A DNA stretch of 5,617 nt from Candidatus Hydrogenedentota bacterium (GTDB lineage Bacteria > Hydrogenedentota > Hydrogenedentia > Hydrogenedentales > SLHB01), in contig PWNM01000087.1 in assembly GCA_003557825.1 (NCBI GenBank), positions 1 through 5,617 of the forward strand. The letters are read 5' to 3'. How positions within the stretch are numbered: the stretch's first letter is position 1; the number at the start of each line of letters is the position of its first letter. Shown here one piece after another: positions 5,608 through 5,617 of the stretch. A program made the position numbers and the translations under genes. The notes under the pieces are model-generated. The model had not been told where the DNA came from, did not search any database, and saw nothing but the letters and a program-made list of their open reading frames with translations.

Positions 5608-5617
5608 ATGAGTACAA
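5608..5617 (+). CDS. Start of a further gene (first three codons only)
   Basis: ATG 5608 begins Met-Ser-Thr and then leaves the window. The start is supported by AAAGGAG (5594-5600) 7 bases upstream and by the promoter and leader ahead of it. Product unknown. It has its own promoter and lies beyond a strong terminator, so it is not in one operon with the LamG-PASTA gene. Confidence 0.65.

Overview
The window reads as chromosomal DNA from an uncultured or little-studied Gram-negative-type environmental bacterium. The genes are GC-rich and separated by distinctly AT-rich spacers. Each of the three genes with a visible N-terminus encodes an exported protein. The mix is a transglutaminase-like secreted protein, a glycoside-hydrolase-like 'family 10' (GHL10) protein with a Cys-rich insertion, and a LamG plus PASTA protein with a C-terminal membrane anchor. 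This combination is typical of Planctomycetota, Lentisphaerota, Verrucomicrobiota and Hydrogenedentota genomes. The phylum is an inference; no marker gene is present.

Layout. Positions 1-560 (minus strand) hold the N-terminal 186 codons of a secreted protein whose C-terminus lies outside the window. A divergent spacer (561-752) contains two short inverted repeats. Positions 753-3179 (plus) encode a complete 808-residue exported protein: N-terminal beta-rich domain, amidotransferase-like domain, helical linker and GHL10 TIM barrel. A 375-base spacer follows, ending in a near-consensus sigma70-type promoter (TTGACA, 17 bases, TATCAT) and a structured leader of about 127 bases. Positions 3555-5207 hold one reading frame for a 550-codon surface protein (signal peptide, LamG, unknown beta-rich middle, PASTA, membrane anchor, basic tail). 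An in-frame TGA at 3927-3929 interrupts it inside the LamG domain. A strong intrinsic terminator (5249-5290) closes this unit. A second AT-rich spacer with another consensus-like promoter (TTGACA, 17 bases, TAGGAT) and a leader of about 120 bases precedes the first three codons of a further gene at 5608.

How it fits together. All the proteins seen act outside the cytoplasm. The GHL10 protein probably acts on a polysaccharide. The LamG-PASTA protein looks like a glycan-binding or adhesive surface protein tethered by its C-terminus. The LamG-PASTA gene and the gene at 5608 are separate transcription units with the same design: AT-rich upstream DNA, strong promoter, structured leader of similar length, strong ribosome binding site. 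The observations most worth following are the lone in-frame TGA, the C-terminal anchor whose motif does not match the common sorting-signal families I know, and the paired promoter-leader arrangement. I see no CRISPR array, mobile element, tRNA or rRNA.
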